Assembly: GCA_024734555.1 (NCBI GenBank)
Contig: JANPWX010000452.1
Span: 1,424,355-1,488,354, forward strand
DNA: 64,000 bases
Reading direction: 5' to 3'
From: Trochalopteron elliotii
Taxonomy: Eukaryota; Chordata; Aves; Passeriformes; Leiothrichidae
Below, piece after piece: positions 1 through 13,440 of the stretch (position 1 is the first letter of the stretch; each line of letters begins with the position of its first letter). The position numbers and the translations under genes were made by a program. The notes beneath the pieces are model-generated. The model made no database searches. It was not told the DNA's origin and worked only from the letters and a program-made list of their open reading frames with translations.

Positions 1-3000
1 TGTCCTCATTGTTTTAGCACAGTTTAACAGTACTCTCTTACTACATCCTTTCTTTATCTCTGAGAACTGTGTTATTTTTATTTGTGGCGAGGCATATGGT
101 ATTCAATTACAGAGCATTTGCTCTTTCATATCTTGTCAGTGAATAACCTTATCAGTTTAACAGCTTCGGCGAGGAATATTCAGCACGGGCCAGAGAGGGT
201 GAGAATTACGGGTGGATTTTTTGCCTATTGCCAAACATTTGCATTCTCTCTCCACTTAGTGAGGATTATACCTGAGTCAAAAATCACTTTGTAACCATTG
301 GCAAGCAGCAGCTATGGGGTGGGGTGGCTGAAAGTTTAGTGTTTTCTGCCACTGCCTAGCTCCTCTCTCGTTATTCGAGCCATCACTGCTCCCTGTGGAT
401 GGGGAATGGATTCCTGCAGTTGCTCATGCAAATTCAATGTATGCAGCAATTTCAGTGGGCAGTTCTGCTGACTGGGTGCCCAGCTGTGCTGAAGAAGCAC
501 CTAAAGATGCAGCGAAGCACAGCTGTACCAGTGCCCAACCATGTTCTAGTTACAGAAAAAGCTTGGGCAAACGGTACCCATGTGCTTCTGATCCCTGGGT
601 GCTCACTGGGATAAGGTGGCAACCTGGTCTCTGCTCATTTATGGAGTCAAATGCCCCAATGCCTTGCTGAGGTGATGAGAAAAATGGAGGGAAGTTTTGT
701 CTGCATAGAATTTCCTGTAACTTCAGTCCATATCTAATGGCTGCTTATTTTTATAGTAAGGAGTGCTCTTTCCTCAAGCATGGCCTGTTCCAAAGCCCAT
801 TTACATCAATGTTAAAGCTTGCCACTGACCTAGTGGCCTTTGGATCAGGCCCATAGCCTCCTTATCTTCTTCCATATTACTGGCACACCTTTACCTTAGG
901 TCTTGATTTCTGTGGAGCTCCTTAGGTCAAGCTCTATCGTATTGATGTGCCCGGGCTTAAATTGATTCAGAGAGAAACTGACTGTTCTTCTAAAGAGGTG
1001 GTCATTTTTCTTAAGCGGCTTCTATTTTTAGATAAAACTCCTTGAGGCAGCAGGCAGCCTTGGTGCCTGGCTGGCAGGAGTTGCAATGTGCTTTGTGACA
1101 AACCCCTTTGGGGCACACCACGTGGCAGCTGGAATTGTTCCCAAGGGTACCCCACCACTTCCGTCAGCAGGCTGGTATCTGGAAAAACATCAGATTTTTC
1201 ATTCTAGAATTGAAGAAAGAAATAGCAGGGTTCAAACTTGATTTGAGTTTTCAGTTGGGTAGATCCTAAAAATGTTGCCTGTCTTCCTGAAAATCTTAGA
1301 CGTGCATCTCTTTTGTTTCCAGTCGAGACTTTGCTTGAATGAAAAGCTTAGGCTGGTTCTCTTAAACACTCTGTGTGTAATTATGAGATTGCTTTAACTG
1401 TTTGGGCAGACTTCTTTAGCATCTTTTGGGGAGTTTCTGTGCCCAACTGCTGGAATCCTAAGCAGGCCCTCTGCCAACTTTTTCTGCAGAAAAAGCATTG
1501 CAATCCATTTTTTCCCTTCTTCTCCCTTCTGGCTTCTCTCTTTATTTTTCTGTAAGCACTGTTGGGTGTGGAAGCACTCAGATGAATGTAATACAGGTAC
1601 AGGTGATGGGAAAGGGAACCTTCCTAGTCACAAAAAATATTTTACAGTGCAAAACTGAGACCTAATTCTCCTTGCAGAACCCATGTGCTGTTAGGCTGTT
1701 GTAGAGTCAGGGACAGGTATGGGGCCTTGATGTGGTCCCATGGTAGGAAATGCTTGGTTCTCAAAGGCCAATTAATTTAAAATTGAGAAACAACTTGGAC
1801 TCATTGCTTATGGCAGAGTCATAATTTCCTTTGCTTTTTCTGAAAGCCAATAATTTCTCTGGTGTCAGGGAGGATTAAATACCTGTATTCACAATCATGC
1901 TTAAGAGATGCAATATTTTGTCCTTTGGCCAAAACACAGAGGACTCTCATGGGGGCTAAGGAGTAACATCTGCTCAAGGCCAAATCTTTAGTAGATGTCC
2001 ACAGCAACGTTTTGTGTCCAAAACATTTGCTACTGGCCATTGGCAGGGAAAAGACACCTACCTGTACTCTTTTTTTTTAAATGCATATTAAATTAGTCTA
2101 AGTAAAGAAGGATCAAAGAAAAACTAGTAGAGTGAAGACGAATGCTGGCGACAGATTTCTGTCAGCAGCTGACCTTGTGAGATGGAGTCATAGCTTAAAG
2201 TGCCTGTATGATGCCAATGAGTTGGGGCTGTTTAGTTGGGCAGTGCCATCACTTGATTGTTCTGTGAGAAATTCCAGAAATACAGTTGCTTTATGAGCCT
2301 GACTTCTATGATGATAAATTTCCAAAAGCAAAAATGTGAATTTAAATTATTCGTATTCATGTGAGCGTGGTAGAGATTTTTGGAATTGCTGCGGCAAGTT
2401 ATGGATGATGCATGAAATGAAAAACTCCCTGCCCAGTGCACAAGGAATACAAAAAGGGTTCTGCAGCCAGCACTGTGCTGCACTGTGCTACGGGTTGTGT
2501 GCTCTCTGGGGAGAGGGGTTTGTATATTTTGAAAAGCACCCAGCCTTCAGGACATGCACAAAAGTAAACAAAAGACAGAATGAAAGAAGGAAAAAAGAGA
2601 AATACCCCCTGACACCCAGGGGCACCTATGGTGTAAGACTGGTGCTTTGTTTCCTACATCTGCCTTTCCAGCACCCCTGAGCTGCCAAGTTCTGCATGTG
2701 TGGGGCAGATTCTCCTCACCTCAGGTCAGCTGTTCATAAATACGTAACTTTGTGTTGCAGAAAGAATGGGGCAAAACCTCTCCCAGGTCTGTCTTGCATA
2801 TCTCTCCCTGGCCCAAGGATGGCATGAGAAAAAGAGAAAAAATAAAGTCTTATCTGGGGTAACATGATCACATCCACAGTGCCTCACATGAAATAGTGTC
2901 TCATGTGCTTCTAGTCTGAAGCTGATCATGTAAAACAGTGGATATCCAAAAAAGCACCCTGAAAAATACCTGCAGATAACTTTTTCTGAATTTAATTCTA

Positions 3001-3424
3001 GCATTAGGATTTGTCTAGTCTTCTAGTCTGCAGGAAACTAGAGTGATTGTTCTTTCTGTGACTGCACTCAGCATCACTGTCTTCCAGATCTGAATCCTCA
3101 TTCACTTATTTAAGTGATTGAACTCTTAAGTTAAATAGATTATATCTGCAAACACTGAATGTGATCTGACTTTATCTTCCAAATTTAACATCTTTTCTAA
3201 TTGTCTAATGAACTCTTACATGTGCATGTATTCTTACCTGAATACTAGTATGTGCCATATATCCTTAACTCACTCCAATCCGTTAAAGCACCTTCTGACA
3301 TTCTTTAATATCTGCTGCCTTGTGCTTATTCAGTAATTTTTACACAATCTTAAGACATCTGTGTTTTCTATTTCAGATAGACCTTGTATGGGTCTTCCCA
3401 ACCCACAGCTTCATATCTTACTGT
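1..3424. other. Single-copy non-coding DNA, no gene found
   Basis: Both strands contain only short open frames, at most 114 codons, with no recognisable domain, signal peptide or repeat pattern. Composition is AT-leaning with few CpG. I see no CR1 tail, LTR or RNA gene. A stretch around 395-670 is slightly richer in GC but its two overlapping frames look like noise. Confidence 0.6.
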
Positions 3425-3495
3425 GCTGTAAAGGAGTAGTGGGAGCAGATGATCATTTTAGGTCCCTTCTGACTGGAACTATTCTATTCTGTCCT
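3425..3495 (+). repeat. CR1 LINE 3' tail, short and decayed
   Basis: The stretch reads like the last part of a chicken-repeat-1 retrotransposon. It has a 'gatgatcattttaggtccc' segment, then 'ttctgactggaact', then two imperfect copies of the terminal ATTCTATG-type octamer. The order matches the CR1 3' end in the sense orientation. Only about 70 bp can be followed upstream, so this is a heavily 5'-truncated copy, the usual state for CR1. The left edge is approximate. Confidence 0.6.
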
Positions 3496-5390
3496 ATTTT
3501 AGTGTGTGGCCACCATGACATCAAATAACGTTTAGATTTTGCTTTCAGTGCTGGGTACTTGGTACAAATGATGTGTGTGGTGTTTGCTCTCTGTTCCTGA
3601 ACGTCAATGTGTGTTTTCAGAATGTGCTAATTCTTTTCTAATCTTGCAATGCAGTTTGTTGAAAGCCTCCTGCTGTGTAAATAGATTAAGACATCTGACC
3701 AAAACCTCTGTTTTATCTTAACCTTTGCCTTCACTATACCTTTGCTTTCCAATATCCTGTTTATTAAAATACTTTTGGGTTTTTTCTCCCTCCCTCTCAT
3801 ATATTGAGCCCAGGATGACTCATTTAGGAAGGGTCACTGCCTTTTCAACACTCACACCTCTTTGCTGAACACAAACATGTGTGTTTCCACGCTTAGTGCA
3901 AACAGACCTGGTCATTTCTCACCTAAGAACAAAAAGAATTAACAGACCTTATTTCTGTTTTGATGGACATTAATGGAAGTATCATCCTACTCTTAAAACC
4001 TCAGGTTTCTCCATATCTTGAGCTAGAGGGGTACTGTTGAGATTTTAATGAATAGAAAAAACCACAGTGTTACAAGAGTGTAGTCGGGCTGAAGTCCACG
4101 AGCAGTGAGCAGTAGCAAGCACCTACCCATGTATCACATTTTAAATTGATTGCACATTGTTCTTGCTAATGTTTTCTTTTAGAAAAAAAACCCCAGACTT
4201 TAGTAGTTCTGCAAATGTTCAGGCCCTTTCCCACAACTTTGCTTTGACCTGTCTTTTCTATCACAATGTTCTGTCTTAGTCCATCTGCTCAAGCTTCCTA
4301 TCTCTGTGGATCAAGTGCACTTCTCTGATTAATGATGCTGTCTGGCAATTGGTTTTATAGACTGTTCTGGCACAGCATGCAGTAATGTGGTTCTATTAGC
4401 CCATGTAAAAGGTTTCTGAAGCTGTTACAGCAAGGAAGCCAGACCAGTAGGTCAAAAGCAGCACCTCATCCCTATTGCACCATGATCTGCTGTCTGCCAG
4501 CTTTAGACAACTTCTTTCCTTTCTCTGAAAACTCATAGCTTATGCTTTTCTGTTGACATTTCAGGGTGAGGTTTCCCCTCAGTGTCTGTTGACTCGTGTT
4601 TCCTTGGAAATCAGCCTGCTGGGTATGGATGTGTCATGGGCAGAGATCTGTGGGGCTGGAAGTGCTGGGGAAGGTGCTGCCCTCACCTTGATGGCTGGTG
4701 GCACCCAGCACCTCCCTGGTGTCTGCAGGGTGGGCTGGTGCAGTGCTGAATCTGTGGCTTGGTCTGCTCAGCCTGGCTCCCATGCAGAGACACTGCTGTG
4801 CGTTTGGAGAGTTGGGCACCACCTCTGATGGCACCCCCCACACTTCCTCTGCTCTGACCAAGTCCTGCCAGCTGTGTCCAGGTGTGAAGTGTTCAACTGG
4901 GCTAATTTGCTTCATCTTTGCTCATGGTTTGTCATGTTACTGCTGGTCATGTAACACCAGGCAGGGCTCTATGGTGTGGTACAGTCAGACTGTGTTGGCT
5001 CTGTGGCTGCTGCCCTCCTTCACATCCCTGTAAAATCTCTCTGTCCTCTCTTGGCACCTTCTAGAGTGTGGGCCCAGCACTGTTGCCACACAGAGCAGAG
5101 CAGAGCAGCATTGCCACAGCAGCATCCATGTTTCCATGAGTGTCCCCAGTAAATGTGTCCCGATATTCATTAACCTCTGTGCCCTGTAACTGCTTCCTTA
5201 AAAAGGGAAAAATATGCCCCGGAGATGTTTTGGACCCATTTTCTGTAGCAGTAAGTTGCCTGTAGCTCTGCCCACCATATGTGTCTTAACATGGTTTGCA
5301 CTGTGTTCTTAAAGCACTCAAAGCTCTTGAGGATTATTCAGGAGAGCAGTCATCCCATAGCAATGCATTTTTATAGGCTGGTGAAAACCC
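3496..5390. other. No gene; includes an unexplained GC-richer patch at 4553-5170
   Basis: 3496-4550 is ordinary AT-rich sequence. From 4553 to about 5170 the GC content rises and open frames of 91, 93 and 111 codons overlap on both strands. That overlap is what GC enrichment alone produces, and none resembles a known protein. CpG stays rare, so the patch is not a CpG island. It could be a decayed repeat that I cannot name. Confidence 0.5.
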
Positions 5391-5780
5391 CAGCCATGAA
5401 ATAGTTAATCAAAAAGTCTCCAGTTAGAAACTGAATGTATTTCGCAAAAAGTTACATTTGTTCTTCTCAGTGAGAAGAAAAAAATAATAAGCAATTCAAA
5501 TCATTTTGAAGTTCCATTCCTTCATTCATTAGGAGACTTAGCTTGCAAAATCCTAATTAAAAAGAACATTTTGTGTTAATGAAAATGTTCTAATTTTTTA
5601 CCTTATGAAGTTAGTTAATTTTTTTCCATAGCATCCGGGAAAAAGAGGTCTCCTTAATGGCTTTGTTCCAGTTTATATTATTTGATTGCAAAATTTGTGA
5701 GACAAAAGAGAGCTAAACTCATTCTGTGGTGCCCTCCAGTTAACTGTTCAGTTGAAAAATGACCTTCATAACTAAGTCCC
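5391..5780. other. AT-rich block resembling a conserved non-coding element
   Basis: The block is rich in TAATTA-type and ATTTGCAAA-type motifs. It lacks repeat signatures and low-complexity runs, and it is closed in all frames. This texture is typical of deeply conserved vertebrate enhancers. The call is by appearance only; conservation was not measured. Confidence 0.22.
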
Positions 5781-6213
5781 TTGCCTTTTCATCGATATCA
5801 AGGAGTTACAACTCTAACCTACAGTTGAGGAGGTGGCTTCAGTCTGGTAAACCATCAGAAATTGCATGAGCACCCCGTGGAGTGTAGATATTTATAGATA
5901 TCTAAGAGGACTAGAGATAACTAAATAATTTGAATCTGAATTCTCAAACTGCCTAGGGCTTTTCTGCTGGCTTTCAACTCCAGCATCCTCTTGCATGACT
6001 TTTAGTCATTAAAAGCAGAGGTTTATTTCAGTACCTAATAATTCTGGTCAGACACAACAATGTTGCGAGTCAGAGATCACAGGAGGTGCACATAGGTTCC
6101 CACCATGGTACAACAGTGAGAAAGACAGCACTTTTTAGATGTCTTTAAATCAGCTGCACTATATGTGAGGTTATGTTAACTGTGAAACATTCATTTATGC
6201 AGCCTTAAGATTC

Positions 6214-6268
6214 AATGCTGAGCTCTCTGCTGGTGTAAATCAGGGTGACCGTAAGTCAGTCGTGCTGA
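6214..6268 (+). repeat. Half of an ancient palindromic MITE-like repeat
   Basis: The segment 'gctggtgtaaatcagg' followed by 'aagtcag' matches one arm of a palindromic repeat family. I remember it as widespread in birds, turtles and crocodilians (core GGTGTAAATCAG, near TTGAAGTCAATGG). Only one arm is evident here. The family name is not recalled with certainty. Related copies lie at 21714-21798, 22559-22603, 42510-42556 and 43315-43349. Confidence 0.45.
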
Positions 6269-6504
6269 GCTGAGATATGCTCACAGAGAACCCGACCATT
6301 AAGGAATTTTGCACCTTTGGTTTTGTTGCCTTCATTTTGCCACTAATCTATCCCTGTAGGGGTGGGTTTTAATATTCCAAATCTCTTCATAGGCAGAAAT
6401 CTCTATAAAAATCTTTACGTCCTCACAGAAATACAGATTGGGAGTGTAAAAAATATTTTGGACTTGCTCCAAGGACTGGAAAAATATTTATTGGAGTATC
6501 AGGG

Positions 6505-7350
6505 AATCACAGAAGCGCAGAGGTAGGAAGGGTCCTCCAGAGGTCCAACTGTCTCCCCTCCTGTCTGAGCACGTCTGGTGAGAGCAGGGTCCTCACAGCC
6601 GTGTCCAGTGGGGTTTTCACTGTCTCCAAGGACACTCCACAGTGCCTCTGCACCACCTGCTCCTCTGGTTTCCACCTTCACAGTGACAAAGCTTTTCCCA
6701 ACATCCCATGGAGTTTTCCCAACTCGTAGCTCATGTCCGTAGCCCCTTGTGTCATTGCTGTGTGGTTCCAAGGAAAGTCTGACTCCATTTTTCTGTACAA
6801 CTTGTTAGGTTGTGTAGAGAAATAACATCTCTGTTTCACTTTCTCTTCTTTGAAGCCAGCAAACACAATTGCTTCAGCTGCTCCTCACCTTACATTTTCC
6901 CAGCTCTCCAATCATACTGGTGGTCTCTACTTTACTTGCTCCAGTAAGTCAGGGTCTTTATTTTCAGTGCAGTGGAACCCAGGACTGGACATCAGACCCC
7001 AGGTACAGCCTTGGCAGTGCTGACTGAGAGGGGAATCATCACCTCCCTGGTCCTGCTGGCTACATCCCTGCAGACACAGGGCAGTGCAGAGCTGGCTGCA
7101 AGTGCAGCCCTGTGGGCCACCAGCTGTCTTGGCTGCAAGGAACACCATTCATTCCTCTCTGTAGGCTGTCCACCAGGCCTTCAGCTAATTTTTCTGAAAA
7201 ATGTACTCATTTCTAGCCCTTTGGCCCCCAGCATGCACTGGTGCATGGGCTTCTTCCATCCCAGCTGCAGGAATACTTGGGGTTTGATATTGATTCCAGT
7301 AAATTGTATCTTCTACTTTGAACTAAGAGGTTGTTGGAGATACTTATAGT
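6505..7350 (-). mobile_element. CR1 LINE fragment, antisense, about 0.85 kb
   Basis: Read on the minus strand this is the 3' part of a CR1 non-LTR retrotransposon. The plus-strand left end, 'aatcacagaag', is the reverse complement of the CR1 terminal octamer repeat. Landmarks then follow in CR1 antisense order: 'gtcctccagaggtccaac', 'tgtccagtggggttttcact', 'cccaggactggacatcag', 'atcacctccctggtcctgctgg', 'gtccaccaggc' and 'actggtgcatgggcttcttcc'. They correspond to the C-terminal reverse-transcriptase region and 3' UTR of the family. Frameshifts and stops break the reading frame, so it is a dead copy. The right border fades into unrelated sequence near 7300-7350. It is the longest mobile-element remnant in the window. 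Confidence 0.85.
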
Positions 7351-8744
7351 AAGGAGAGGCAAAAAGCCCTCTTCAGCCCTTTCTGTCAGTGTTGAGGGTC
7401 TGCTAATATTTAAAAGTGAGCACCTTTCTGCCATACTTTCTGCTTATTATTTGCTTTTTCCTGGTACTTTAGTGGTCAGCTTTCACCCACACCACTGCCT
7501 GTAAAAATGAAGTGCTGCACTGGCATGCTCAGATTTTCAAACAGGACACGCACATCAAACTGTGGGTCAGAGCAATACATCTGCAGATCAGGCTTCAGAT
7601 GCAAAGTGTCAGGAATGCACTGGAGACTCCTCTCCATCGACCTACACAGGGAAAGAATTACACTATAAAACTGAGACTCATTTAAAGTAATGATCAAATC
7701 TGAGGAAATGGCAATCTGTATGCAGACACTCCACAAGCTGAAAAAGAAACTAAATTCATGTGTGAATTATTTGCTGCCAATTATTCTCTCAGCTCTAATA
7801 TTGAGTTTTAAATATTTAGTTAGATCCCCTTCCAACCCAGAATTTTGGTTTTCATTTAACATCATGACTGACTATATATATGTATGTATATACGACATAT
7901 GTTATTTCATTACACCTCCTTTGAATGCACTTGAATAGTAACGTGAATGACCTACCTCTTTTTTGGTAGGTTTTTGGACAAGGTGTAAGGCTTTTCTCAG
8001 TGGGTTTTGGTAGTTGTCTGAGTACCTCTTTGATCTGAAAGTGACCCTGCCGTGTTGAAATGTGGGCTTGGCTAACTTCATGGCAGGACTCTTGGAGAAT
8101 TACAAGATGGCTGTAAAGATGCACTAACCCTTTTCAGGGCCTAAATTAAGCTTTAAATCAAAGCTAACTAGAATGCCACCAAAGCTTTTCCATTAAGACT
8201 GGCTTACACACCCTTGCACTGTGATGCACAGAAAACATCATAAATTCTGAACCCAGACTGAAACCCTGAAGCTCTTGTCTTTACTTTCAAAGTTCATGAA
8301 ATGCTTCCTCACTACCAGTGAGCAAGCCAGTGTTTGTGTGAATTGCTTTTTAAGTGTGAAGGCAGATGCTGACTTGAAGGCAGTTGGCACTGGACAATTA
8401 TCACCAGAAACTGAATCTCAGATCTAATCCAGCATTCTAGTTATCAGAGTGCAGGAAGTGCCATCATTTTAAGGCAAAAAAACCCTGCAAGCATTCAAGG
8501 GGTGACTTTCTGTTAGAATAAGCTCTTCTTTGTGATTGACGCACACACAGTGTGGCACCTCGAGGACAGGCCATCACAATTTATATATTGTTGTACTTAA
8601 GAGCAAGGACTTCTGTGATTTGTAAACCAAATATGTGGAAAAAATAAATTTTCTTTTTCTTCAGTCTATTTTATTCTTCACTGAAGGTAGTGAGTGGTGT
8701 GGAGCTTCACAAGCAATGAAGTAAGACCAATCTGTCTCCTGAAC
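7351..8744. other. No gene; AT-rich single-copy DNA
   Basis: Open frames do not exceed 90 codons and none is recognisable. A short TA/TG-alternating stretch lies near 7872-7902. Otherwise I see nothing beyond ordinary intergenic or intronic sequence. Confidence 0.55.
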
Positions 8745-8964
8745 ATAAAGGTTTCTCAACCAGAGGGTGGCTGGGCACTGGAACAGCTCCCCAGGGCAGT
8801 GGTCACAGCACCAGCCTGACAGAACTCAGAAAGTGTTTGGACATTTGGACAATGCTCTCAGGCACATGGTGTGACTCCTGGGGATGTCCTGTGCAGGGCC
8901 AGGAGCTGGACTCCATGATCCTTGTGAGTCCCTTCCAACTCAGCTTATTCTGTGATTCTGTGAT
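8745..8964 (+). mobile_element. CR1 LINE 3' end, sense, songbird-type tail
   Basis: The sequence runs 'cagagggtggctgggcactgg', 'ccaggagctggactccatga', 'tgagtcccttccaactcagc' and ends in two perfect tandem copies of ATTCTGTG plus AT. This is a CR1 3' end with intact terminal octamers at 8947-8964. The 5' end is truncated near 8745. The text resembles a tail that I recall as common in passerine CR1 copies, which is the main hint for a songbird. The terminal octamers are perfect, so it is probably younger than the other CR1 pieces here. Confidence 0.85.
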
Positions 8965-9747
8965 AAGATGTGCCTAGTCAGACATGAGCACTTGAGCAGG
9001 CTGTGAGAAGGGAGGAGAGTTTACAGCCATTAGCAGCCTGGGGCAGTATCTGCATGTGAACTTGGGCACCAGATCACAGTGGCTTTTCAGAATGAAACTG
9101 GTCAAGGAGCTGAGAAAAGAGTCAGAGCTGCCATTTGCAGAGGAAGGGAGAGGGATTCAGCCAGGCCCCCAGGCAAGATGGGGGAGGATAGGGCAGCACA
9201 TCTGAGTTCCCTGCTCCCAGAGGATAAGGGGGCCTGACTCACTCGTGAAAATGCTTATCAATAACTGCTCAGGCTGAGTTTTGATGCAGAATTCCCTGGA
9301 GCTCCATGCACTCCCATTCAGAAACAGGGATGTTGTAGCATCATTGTGAAATACCATGGTGAAACAGTCCATCATACTGCCAATGGTTGGCTTTAAAGCT
9401 AGGGCAGGAGGGGAAAGAATTGCTAACGCTCCAAGGAACAGCTTGTCAGCTTGAGGGCCTTGTGAGTGCCAGCTGGATTCAAGTTCAAGTCTGGATTTGA
9501 TCCACTAATGAAACATCATCCTCCAAAAACTACTGGCTGAAGGTGGCAGACCTCTGGAGACCTGCAGGGTTGATTGGAAAGTTGACTCTCTTTTAACCAT
9601 ATGCTCATGTGTATGTCAGTTATGAAAACCAGTCAGACTTTCAAGTTTTCAATTAAAAAAAAAAATTAGGGAAAGCATTGGCAAAATAGCTGCAATTTTC
9701 CCTCCCCATTGCCATCCCCCTAGTGTAATGGAAGCAGTTTTGTTGAT
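8965..9747. other. No gene found
   Basis: This spacer lies between a CR1 tail and a MIR-like remnant. The only frame of note is 72 codons on the minus strand, with no recognisable content. Confidence 0.5.
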
Positions 9748-9845
9748 TTGACTCTAGGCTCTGAGGCTCTAGGGCTTTAATCCCATCTTGGCTTTGCCAA
9801 AGTCAATGTATTGCCCCCTGTGGCTCCTGCATCCAGTGAAATGTT
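9748..9845 (+). repeat. MIR-like ancient SINE remnant
   Basis: Blocks match the MIR (CORE-SINE) consensus in order: 'gactctaggctctgaggctc', then 'gctttaatcccatcttggct' followed by 'ttgcca', which parallels the tRNA-derived B-box area, then a CCCCTGTGGCTCC stretch parallel to the CORE region. Divergence is high, as expected for an insertion that predates bird origins. It has no coding capacity. Confidence 0.4.
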
Positions 9846-10689
9846 TAAGAGTGGAAGAATGTGACATTTTAAGAAAAAAGGCTGATGGAATCTATGAATT
9901 TTCTGAAAAGTCTGGGGTCAGTTCCTATGTGATGACAGTTCTGGGCTGAAGCAGACATAATACTTTTGCCTTCCAGCTGAGGGGAAAGAAGGATTTCCAT
10001 TGAAGAGACATAGCTCAAAATCCATTACTCTGTCCCTAACGTAATACAGAAGTGTGTCTCAGCAGCAAGCTGGTTTCTGAGCTAGGGAATAGAGGAAGAG
10101 TTTTTCCCTGGAACTCACAGGGCAGTGATAGTGTGCACTAGGTAGCCTCCAGAAGATCTCTTCTACAGCAGACTTGCAAATGAATGCACCCTTTCCACCC
10201 TCAGTTCTCCACTCTTTGCTCATATAAATATTTAAGTAATTATTTTTTAGAGCTCTGGGAAACCTTTATCAATTGCCTCTATCAGAACCTATTCTATTAG
10301 CTGAGAAACTTTCTACCATTATAGCAGCTTTTCACCACTTTCTATTTCATTAGCATTAATTTTCTTTAGACATGTGACAGACTACCCACTGGAAATGTAG
10401 GCATCTGGGAACATAAAGCTAAAAGCTGTGGTTTGCTTCAGTGCTTGCCAGCCCACAGAATTTTATTACCTAACCTACCTTTACCTAAATCACAGAAAAA
10501 TGACAAACCATTTGATGCATGTAAAAAAAACTCCCAGAAACAGAGTTAAACTGTAAGCTTGACTGATGCAAACTGACATAAAGCATCACAATGGTGTGCA
10601 TCAGAGACAGATGTTTTCTCCAACTCCAGTTTAGTTGTATTTTTGCATAGTGCACTACTGATTAGTTAAATGTAGGTCTTGTAAAAAGA

Positions 10690-10775
10690 TGTGGGTCTGG
10701 AGTTCAAGCTCAAATCTCCATGAGTAATGGGCGAGCTGATGGCATTATCCTCACAGGTGGAAATGGGGAATGCAA
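10690..10775 (+). repeat. MIR-like ancient SINE remnant
   Basis: 'gggtctggagttcaagctca' followed by 'aatctcc', and downstream 'attatcctcacaggtggaaa' plus 'tgggga', parallel the MIR head and the 'cctcatctgtaaaatgggga' part of its core. The middle is eroded. The call rests on pattern matching from memory of the MIR consensus. Confidence 0.35.
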
Positions 10776-13440
10776 ATTTTAGGAGCAGCACATCTGTTCT
10801 CTTGGCTAATTGGGTATGACTTCTACAGGAATGACCACATTAGCAACCTTGGTGTCATAACTGGAGGGACACAAATCAGCAGGGCTGTGCGTGCTAATGT
10901 TGAGGAATTTGGAAATCTGAGCTGCAGATTCACACAGGCCTGGCTTCTGCTCACGGAAATCCATTACAAGATCCCAGAACCAAAAGGTTTCTCAGATGAA
11001 GGACTGTGGTGGGAGGCAGTCCTGGTCCCACTGTCAGATAATGCAGAAGGAAAGAGCTTTGGTGTGGTTTTGGTAGAAGGTGGTCCAAGCAAGAGTGAGA
11101 TACATTCCTATAGCTGAGTGACTCAAGTGGCTCTTGCTTCCTGTGCAAGAATACCATGAAAGGAAGTCACTAAGTCATTAGTTGATTTTTGGGGGAGAAT
11201 CACACAGATTGCTTTTGTTCATGCTGTTCATCAAACAAATAATCAGTTTGGGGAATTTTTGTGTTAATGTCTTGTTAGCTAAGTAGGCAAGGGCTGAGGA
11301 GAAACACAGCAGAGTGACTGACCCCAAATCTCTGTCAGTAAGTTTGAGCTGTCAAGCTTGCTGGCTAGATGGATGAAATGGCCTGTCCCCCATGCTGCTC
11401 CTTTAGTAGAGATATATGGACATTCCTTGTGGTCAGTTGTCAGCTCTTTTGGTTTTCTTTCTCTTGCAAAAACCCAGATGGGAAAAAAAAGCAGAAGTTG
11501 CACAGCCTCATATTAACCTGAAGTCTTCTGTTCTGTGACATGTTACAGACTGTCAAGAGGGTGTCATTTGTCAGCTGTGCACCCTGGACATTCCCTCTCA
11601 CACATGGGTGGAAATTGCATGACCTGAATGCAAACACTTCAGAAATCCTCTGAGATGTCAGTCCTGGATGTGTTTTGTCCCTGATGAAGTACAGGGACAT
11701 TCAGAGTGTAGTGTCTGCTATCAGACTCTTAGGACAACAGCCCAGCACTACACCCTGTATCTAAAACAAGCCTATGCAAAGTTATTAACCCCGAAGCTGG
11801 CCATTTGTCAATGGTTTAATACACCTGGAGTGATGTCCCTGACACTTCTTTAGCACATGCTGTTTTTGATAGTGCAAACTTCTTACAATTAACACCCAGA
11901 TTTATTTACCCAATAAATTTTGTATCTATTAATCAGAACTTCATACATAACATTTTCACAAGACATGTACTCAGAACTTTATGATACTACATTGCATAGA
12001 GTGCTTCAGTTTTCCAGTTGTTGACATATTCTTTTGTCCATAGCTTTGTTGTTGTCCTACATGACCCATTCAGGTGATTTATTCCCGTTCACAAAGAGAA
12101 CTGTAGCTCCTATGAGCAACTCTTCAGCATTCCATAGGAGGACACTGCCTACCTCTTTTATCCAGCCCCATCCATGGCTGTCTAGCCTCTCTTGCAGAGA
12201 GCTCTAAGCTTGTTAAAACCCTGTGAATACTAATGGATGTGTTAGCTGGTGCTATACTCAGCTTTCTGGTGGAAATCTAGACCCATTTCCTGTTTAGTTT
12301 TGCATGCCATACTGAGGGGAAAAGTAACCCCAAATTCTTTTTGTCTTAATTGTATCCCTTCAGCTGGCTAGCATTTTATTCTGCAGATGCTCAAGTTGTC
12401 ATTTGCTGTATGCAAATGCATCAGTATCTTGTTTCAGGTAGCCATAGACCAAATAAATTGAACCTAATTAGCATTATAACTTCTAATTCAGAGGACTACA
12501 TCAGACAATTAGATCTGTTGCTATTCAGGAAAGCAGAGATGATTTACCAAATGATGAAAGGAAGCAGGTACTCTTATAACAGGACATTCTTTCTGAACTG
12601 GGCCTGATAAAGTATCTTTTCATATATTGTTGTACCCATGTGACAAACCTGAATTTTGTACATAGTGTAACATCATTTTCAGGATAAGAAGAACTTTTTT
12701 TTTAATATCTTTTTAATTCTATATCTGAAAAATGGCTTTATTAACCTCTAGTTACTAAGGAATAACTCTGTGGTCTGTTGCTCTTCTGCAAAGGTGTGAT
12801 AACCTCTGAAGAAATGCAATGTGCTAGACAGAACAATGGAAGTCTGGTTTTAACTATTCATCTAATCATTTTTGGACACCTGTATTTAAACCAGTGTTTA
12901 TGCTGTGTTCCTCACTAGGTTGTTTAGACATGACATGTGATATTAAAGCATTTTGGGCACCTTTGTTGAATTTTACATGCGCACAGAATGTGCCCCATCC
13001 AGAGAGCTTCTTTATCCCAAGCCCCAAGCAATGCAGTGAAATTTGAACATCACAGCCATTAAAATCCATAGAACGTGACTATATAGCAAGAGGGTCAAAT
13101 ATAAAATAGCCACAAGAAGCTGTGGAAGAACATTCCCTTACCTAATGTCTGGGCCACTCCCATTACTGGAAAACTAAAATGGCAGAGAAATTCAATGGGA
13201 ATATAGTCAAAGTAATGCTCACTGGAAAATGGGAGCCCTGACAATATCTACACAGCAAACTGCCTTAGATTAAGCAAGGGCAAATGAGTTTTTACTACTC
13301 AGAAGAAATATTGTGGAGTCGCAGTGATTAGCTCTCTAAAAATAGCTAGTTATTGCTCAGCAGCAGCTGGGAGAGCGAGGAGAATTTTCCGAATTATTAA
13401 GCAAAGAGAGAAAACAGAGGAGAAAATATTTATTCCAGTG
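10776..13440. other. No gene found
   Basis: The longest frame starts just upstream at 10770 and runs to 11117 (115 codons, plus strand). It has no recognisable domain and no flanking promoter or splice context, so I treat it as chance. The rest is AT-leaning single-copy DNA. Confidence 0.5.

Noticed and set aside
9480..9500. tRNA B-box-like 'ggattcaagttcaagtc'
   Set aside because: No A-box, acceptor stem or cloverleaf can be built around it.
10770..11117. 115-codon plus-strand frame
   Set aside because: It starts inside a MIR-like remnant and shows no recognisable family; likely random.
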